Source of the DNA: Clostridium sp. CAG:169
GTDB lineage: Bacteria > Bacillota > Clostridia > Oscillospirales > Ruminococcaceae
Assembly: GCA_000435195.1 (NCBI GenBank)
Contig: FR880193.1
Span: 1,555-10,040, forward strand
DNA: 8,486 nucleotides
Direction of reading: 5' to 3'
The notes below the pieces were generated by a model that was given only the letters and a program-made list of their open reading frames with translations, was not told the DNA's origin and made no database searches. Shown here in pieces: positions 6,872 to 8,486 of the stretch (its first letter is position 1; every line of letters starts with the position of its first letter). Made by a program: the position numbers and the translations under genes.

Positions 6872-7810
6872 ATGACACTGAGAAAGCAAGTCAAATACAA
6901 CGCCAAGCGCTGCCTGTGCAACAACTGGGGCAAGGCCATTTCCATTGTCCTGCTCAATACCGCTGTCTATCTGCTGTTCGCTATCATTGAAATGATGATT
7001 GCCCAGCTGCTGGAGCTGCCCATCGGAGATTCCACCATTCTGATGTCGGTTTCCGGTGCGCACACCCTTTCGTTTATCCTCAGCCTGCTGATGAGCATTG
7101 GTTCCTTCCTGCTGATGGTTCCCCTCAATCTGGGCATCATGCGGTGGTACCATTCCCTGTCCGACGGGGTTTCTGAGGACATCATGGGCATCTTCAGCTG
7201 CTTTGCCAACCGCAAGATGTTCTTCCGCTCTCTCTGGCTGTCGCTGAACACCGGCGTGCGGATTGCACTGACCGCTGTCCTCTACCTGTTTTTGCCCACC
7301 GTCGGCTTTGTCCTCTCCTCCTTCCTGCTGTCCAGCCACCTTTCGGAGGCGCTCTTTTTGGGCAGCCTGTCTCTGGTTTTTTCGGCAGTCCTGTTTTTGC
7401 TGATGGGAGGATTTTTCCTGATGCGGATCCAGCGGTATTTTCTTGCCAAATACTACCTGCTGGATGGGGAGACCCCCGTTCGGCAAGCCATCCGCTCCTC
7501 GGTACACGCCACCCGCGGCATCTGCGATGAAATTCTGGTCTTTAAGTTTTCCTTCCTGCTGTGGGCGCTCTCCTCGCTGCTGGTGCTGCCGGTGCTGTAT
7601 TTCTCCGCCTACTATTCGATGAGCACCATGCTGTACGCCCGCTTTCTGATGGAGCAGGACAAGCGTTCCAACAGCATCGTTCCGGTGGCTGCGGACGAAA
7701 ATACCCGTGAAGTTTCCTTTGAGCAGCTGCATCAGTCGATGCCGCCCGAGGACCTTGCCCAAACCCAGACCTTTGTGCATCCGTCCGAAGAGGAACAACC
7801 CAACGATTAA
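6872..7810 (+). CDS. Multi-pass membrane protein, DUF975-like
   Basis: A 312-residue integral membrane protein of unknown function. Hydrophobic spans are visible at about residues 22-46, 66-92, 125-150, 158-185 and 222-248. The N-terminus (LRKQVKYNAKRCLCNNWGKAI), the segment DIMGIFSCFANRKMFFRSLW after the second span, and the YYLLDGETPVRQAIRSS stretch before the last span resemble the DUF975 family of Firmicutes. A hydrophilic, acidic tail of about 50 residues (260-312) follows. ATG 6872 is the first possible start because an in-frame TAG lies at 6866-6868; AAGGGAG (6853-6859) is 12 bases upstream, a long gap implying modest translation. It sits 39 bases after the phosphatase-like gene and ends before a strong terminator, so the two are probably one transcript. 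Family assignment is from memory and moderate. Confidence 0.8.
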   Translation: MTLRKQVKYNAKRCLCNNWGKAISIVLLNTAVYLLFAIIEMMIAQLLELPIGDSTILMSVSGAHTLSFILSLLMSIGSFLLMVPLNLGIMRWYHSLSDGVSEDIMGIFSCFANRKMFFRSLWLSLNTGVRIALTAVLYLFLPTVGFVLSSFLLSSHLSEALFLGSLSLVFSAVLFLLMGGFFLMRIQRYFLAKYYLLDGETPVRQAIRSSVHATRGICDEILVFKFSFLLWALSSLLVLPVLYFSAYYSMSTMLYARFLMEQDKRSNSIVPVAADENTREVSFEQLHQSMPPEDLAQTQTFVHPSEEEQPND

Positions 7811-7817
7811 ATCTACA

Positions 7818-7856
7818 AAACGTCCGAACAGAAACTGGTTCGGACGTTTCTTTTTT
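7818..7856 (+). terminator. Strong intrinsic terminator after the membrane protein gene
   Basis: AAACGTCCGAAC (7818-7829) pairs perfectly with GTTCGGACGTTT (7838-7849) across an 8-base loop, followed by CTTTTTT. It starts 8 bases after the stop codon and ends the phosphatase/membrane-protein unit. Confidence 0.93.
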
Positions 7857-7873
7857 AAAGATTTTGTTGGAAG

Positions 7874-7888
7874 GTTTTGCGGCAAAAC
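7874..7888. repeat. Short inverted repeat upstream of the orphan gene promoter
   Basis: GTTTTG (7874-7879) and CAAAAC (7883-7888) are perfect inverted arms around CGG. It lies about 25 bases upstream of the -10 box at 7913, where a regulator could bind. It is short enough to be chance. Confidence 0.35.
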
Positions 7889-7909
7889 GGCGGTGGAATC
7901 TCTTCTATG

Positions 7910-7918
7910 TGATATAAT
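7910..7918 (+). promoter_or_regulatory. Extended -10 promoter of the orphan small gene
   Basis: TGATATAAT combines a consensus TATAAT (7913-7918) with the TGN extension (7910-7912). No good -35 hexamer is present at 16-18 bases, which is typical of extended -10 promoters. Transcription would start near 7925, giving a leader of about 60 bases before ATG 7987. Confidence 0.65.
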
Positions 7919-7933
7919 GAACACAGACAATCC

Positions 7934-7959
7934 GGTTGGAAAACAAAATTGTACCAACC
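7934..7959 (+). repeat. Leader hairpin of the orphan gene
   Basis: GGTTGG (7934-7939) and CCAACC (7954-7959) are perfect inverted arms with a 14-base AT-rich loop, inside the predicted leader and 15 bases upstream of the ribosome binding site. It has no U-tract, so it is not a terminator; an effect on translation or mRNA stability is speculative. Confidence 0.45.
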
Positions 7960-7986
7960 AGCAAAATTATGAAAGAGGGAATTTAA

Positions 7987-8388
7987 ATGCTCTTCCATTC
8001 TTTTTCGTCTCAGGATGAACGGCGAAAATTCGGCAACGGCGATTTTCTTCAGTTTGTATTTTGCAAATTAGATAGGGGGAGCGCTGTTGAAGAAATTGTT
8101 TCCAATCGTGCTGTTGTTCCCCTTCTTTGGAATCATTCCTCCCTGTACCTTTGCGGAGATGATTGGAACGAATTTTGTGAGGCTTATGGGGAAATCATCA
8201 CCGGAGGCACCTATGAAAATCTGGAAACGGGTTATCTGGATTGGTGCGGAATCAACTATTTTTCCCCGGAGCAAATGCAGCAAATCATCAAACGACTCCG
8301 GGAAGAAAAACCAAAGGACTACCATCTCCTTCTGACTTGGCTGGAGCAGGGCACGCAGTATAACGGATTTTATCTTTTGGGACTTTAA
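7987..8388 (+). CDS. Orphan 133-residue protein, possibly immunity-like
   Basis: I do not recognise this protein with confidence. It is 133 residues long, soluble, with no signal peptide or membrane span, and rich in aromatic residues: DDWNEFCEAYGE (58-69), TGYLDWCGINYFSPEQM (81-97), a helix KRLREEKPKDYHLLLTWLEQ, and a YNGFYLLGL C-terminus. Small aromatic acidic proteins of this style are common among orphan immunity proteins of polymorphic toxin systems, but no toxin gene is visible here and this is only an impression. The start is ATG 7987 with AGAGGGA 6 bases upstream, behind an extended -10 promoter. The stretch 7981-8400 is about 44% GC by hand count (186/420), clearly lower than the genes to its left, which suggests later acquisition. 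No terminator follows. Confidence 0.75.
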   Translation: MLFHSFSSQDERRKFGNGDFLQFVFCKLDRGSAVEEIVSNRAVVPLLWNHSSLYLCGDDWNEFCEAYGEIITGGTYENLETGYLDWCGINYFSPEQMQQIIKRLREEKPKDYHLLLTWLEQGTQYNGFYLLGL

Positions 8389-8485
8389 AGCCTGTTTCGC
8401 TCGAATACGAAAGACCAACCGCTTTAAAAACATCGCTAAAATCTTCCATCCTTCTTTCTTCCATGGCAGCAAATATTTGAGCAGC
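8288..8485 (-). CDS. Possible C-terminal tail of a convergent gene, cut by window edge
   Basis: On the minus strand one frame is open from the right edge to TGA at 8290-8288. Its first 35 residues or so (AAQIFAAMEERRMEDF, then SDVFKAVGLSYSSETG) look like genuine amphipathic-helix protein. The remaining 31 or so lie antisense to the orphan gene and look less protein-like. No ribosome binding site precedes its ATG codons at 8464 or 8449, so if real it begins beyond the window. The roughly 100-base tail-to-tail overlap is unusual and suggests a truncated remnant. The family is not recognisable and this call is tentative. Confidence 0.3.
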   Translation of the reverse strand, partial: AAQIFAAMEERRMEDFSDVFKAVGLSYSSETGFKVPKDKIRYTACPAPAKSEGDGSPLVFLPGVV

Positions 8486-8486
8486 C

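Noticed and set aside
6862..6990. ATG at 6862 opening a 42-codon frame ahead of the membrane protein
   Set aside because: Only two bases separate it from the ribosome binding site, and the product is not protein-like.
6860..7957. Minus-strand open frame of 365 codons opposite the membrane protein gene
   Set aside because: The Gln/Gly/His-rich translation is typical of the antisense of Leu/Ser-rich membrane coding sequence; it also runs through the terminator at 7818.
8087..8335. Nested plus-strand frame starting TTG behind GGGGGAG, with a signal-peptide-like beginning (MKKLFPIVLLFPFFG)
   Set aside because: It lies in another frame of the orphan gene, whose own frame is more protein-like throughout. 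After the first 25 residues or so the nested product is poor in structure; the good ribosome binding site is probably coincidence, though not excluded.

Overview
The window reads as chromosomal DNA from a low-redundancy Gram-positive anaerobe, most likely a Clostridia / Oscillospiraceae-type gut Firmicute. The inference rests on strong AGGAGG-type ribosome binding sites, TTG starts, TTTACA-17-TATAAT promoters, a lipoprotein with a lipobox, a PhoB/PhoR-like pair, and moderately high GC coding sequence. No species can be named from the sequence alone. Most of it looks like an ordinary housekeeping and regulatory region.

Layout. (1) 2-1324 (+): the C-terminal two thirds of a glutamine-dependent NAD+ synthetase (nadE), cut by the left edge and closed by an intrinsic terminator. 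(2) 1419-5039 (+): a clear sigma-A promoter drives a three-gene operon: a secreted lipoprotein with three acidic DxDxDG-like loops, an OmpR/PhoB-class response regulator, and a two-TM HAMP histidine kinase. Lipoprotein and kinase both start with TTG. (3) 5065-6003 (-): an XRE-family repressor-like gene on the opposite strand, with its own terminator, a consensus promoter, and inverted repeats sitting on the -10 and -35 boxes that suggest autoregulation. (4) 6149-7856 (+): a histidine-phosphatase-fold protein that lacks the usual second active-site histidine, then a five-TM membrane protein resembling DUF975, closed by a strong terminator. (5) 7857-8486: a visibly more AT-rich end with one 133-residue orphan protein under an extended -10 promoter, meeting a possible convergent gene tail at the right edge.

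How the genes work together. The lipoprotein, response regulator and kinase most likely form one signalling unit in which the lipoprotein is either an extracytoplasmic accessory or a co-expressed envelope protein. The phosphatase-like gene and the membrane protein lie 39 bases apart and share one terminator, so they are probably co-transcribed, although no functional link is visible. The divergent intergenic region 5873-6148 (276 bases) holds the repressor's leader, promoter and several inverted repeats. I see no convincing promoter for the plus-strand gene at 6149.

I find no CRISPR array, tRNA, rRNA, insertion sequence or obvious new multi-gene system. The points most worth a second look are the missing phosphatase histidine, the palindrome-covered repressor promoter, the lipoprotein/two-component operon, and the AT-rich right end with its orphan small protein.
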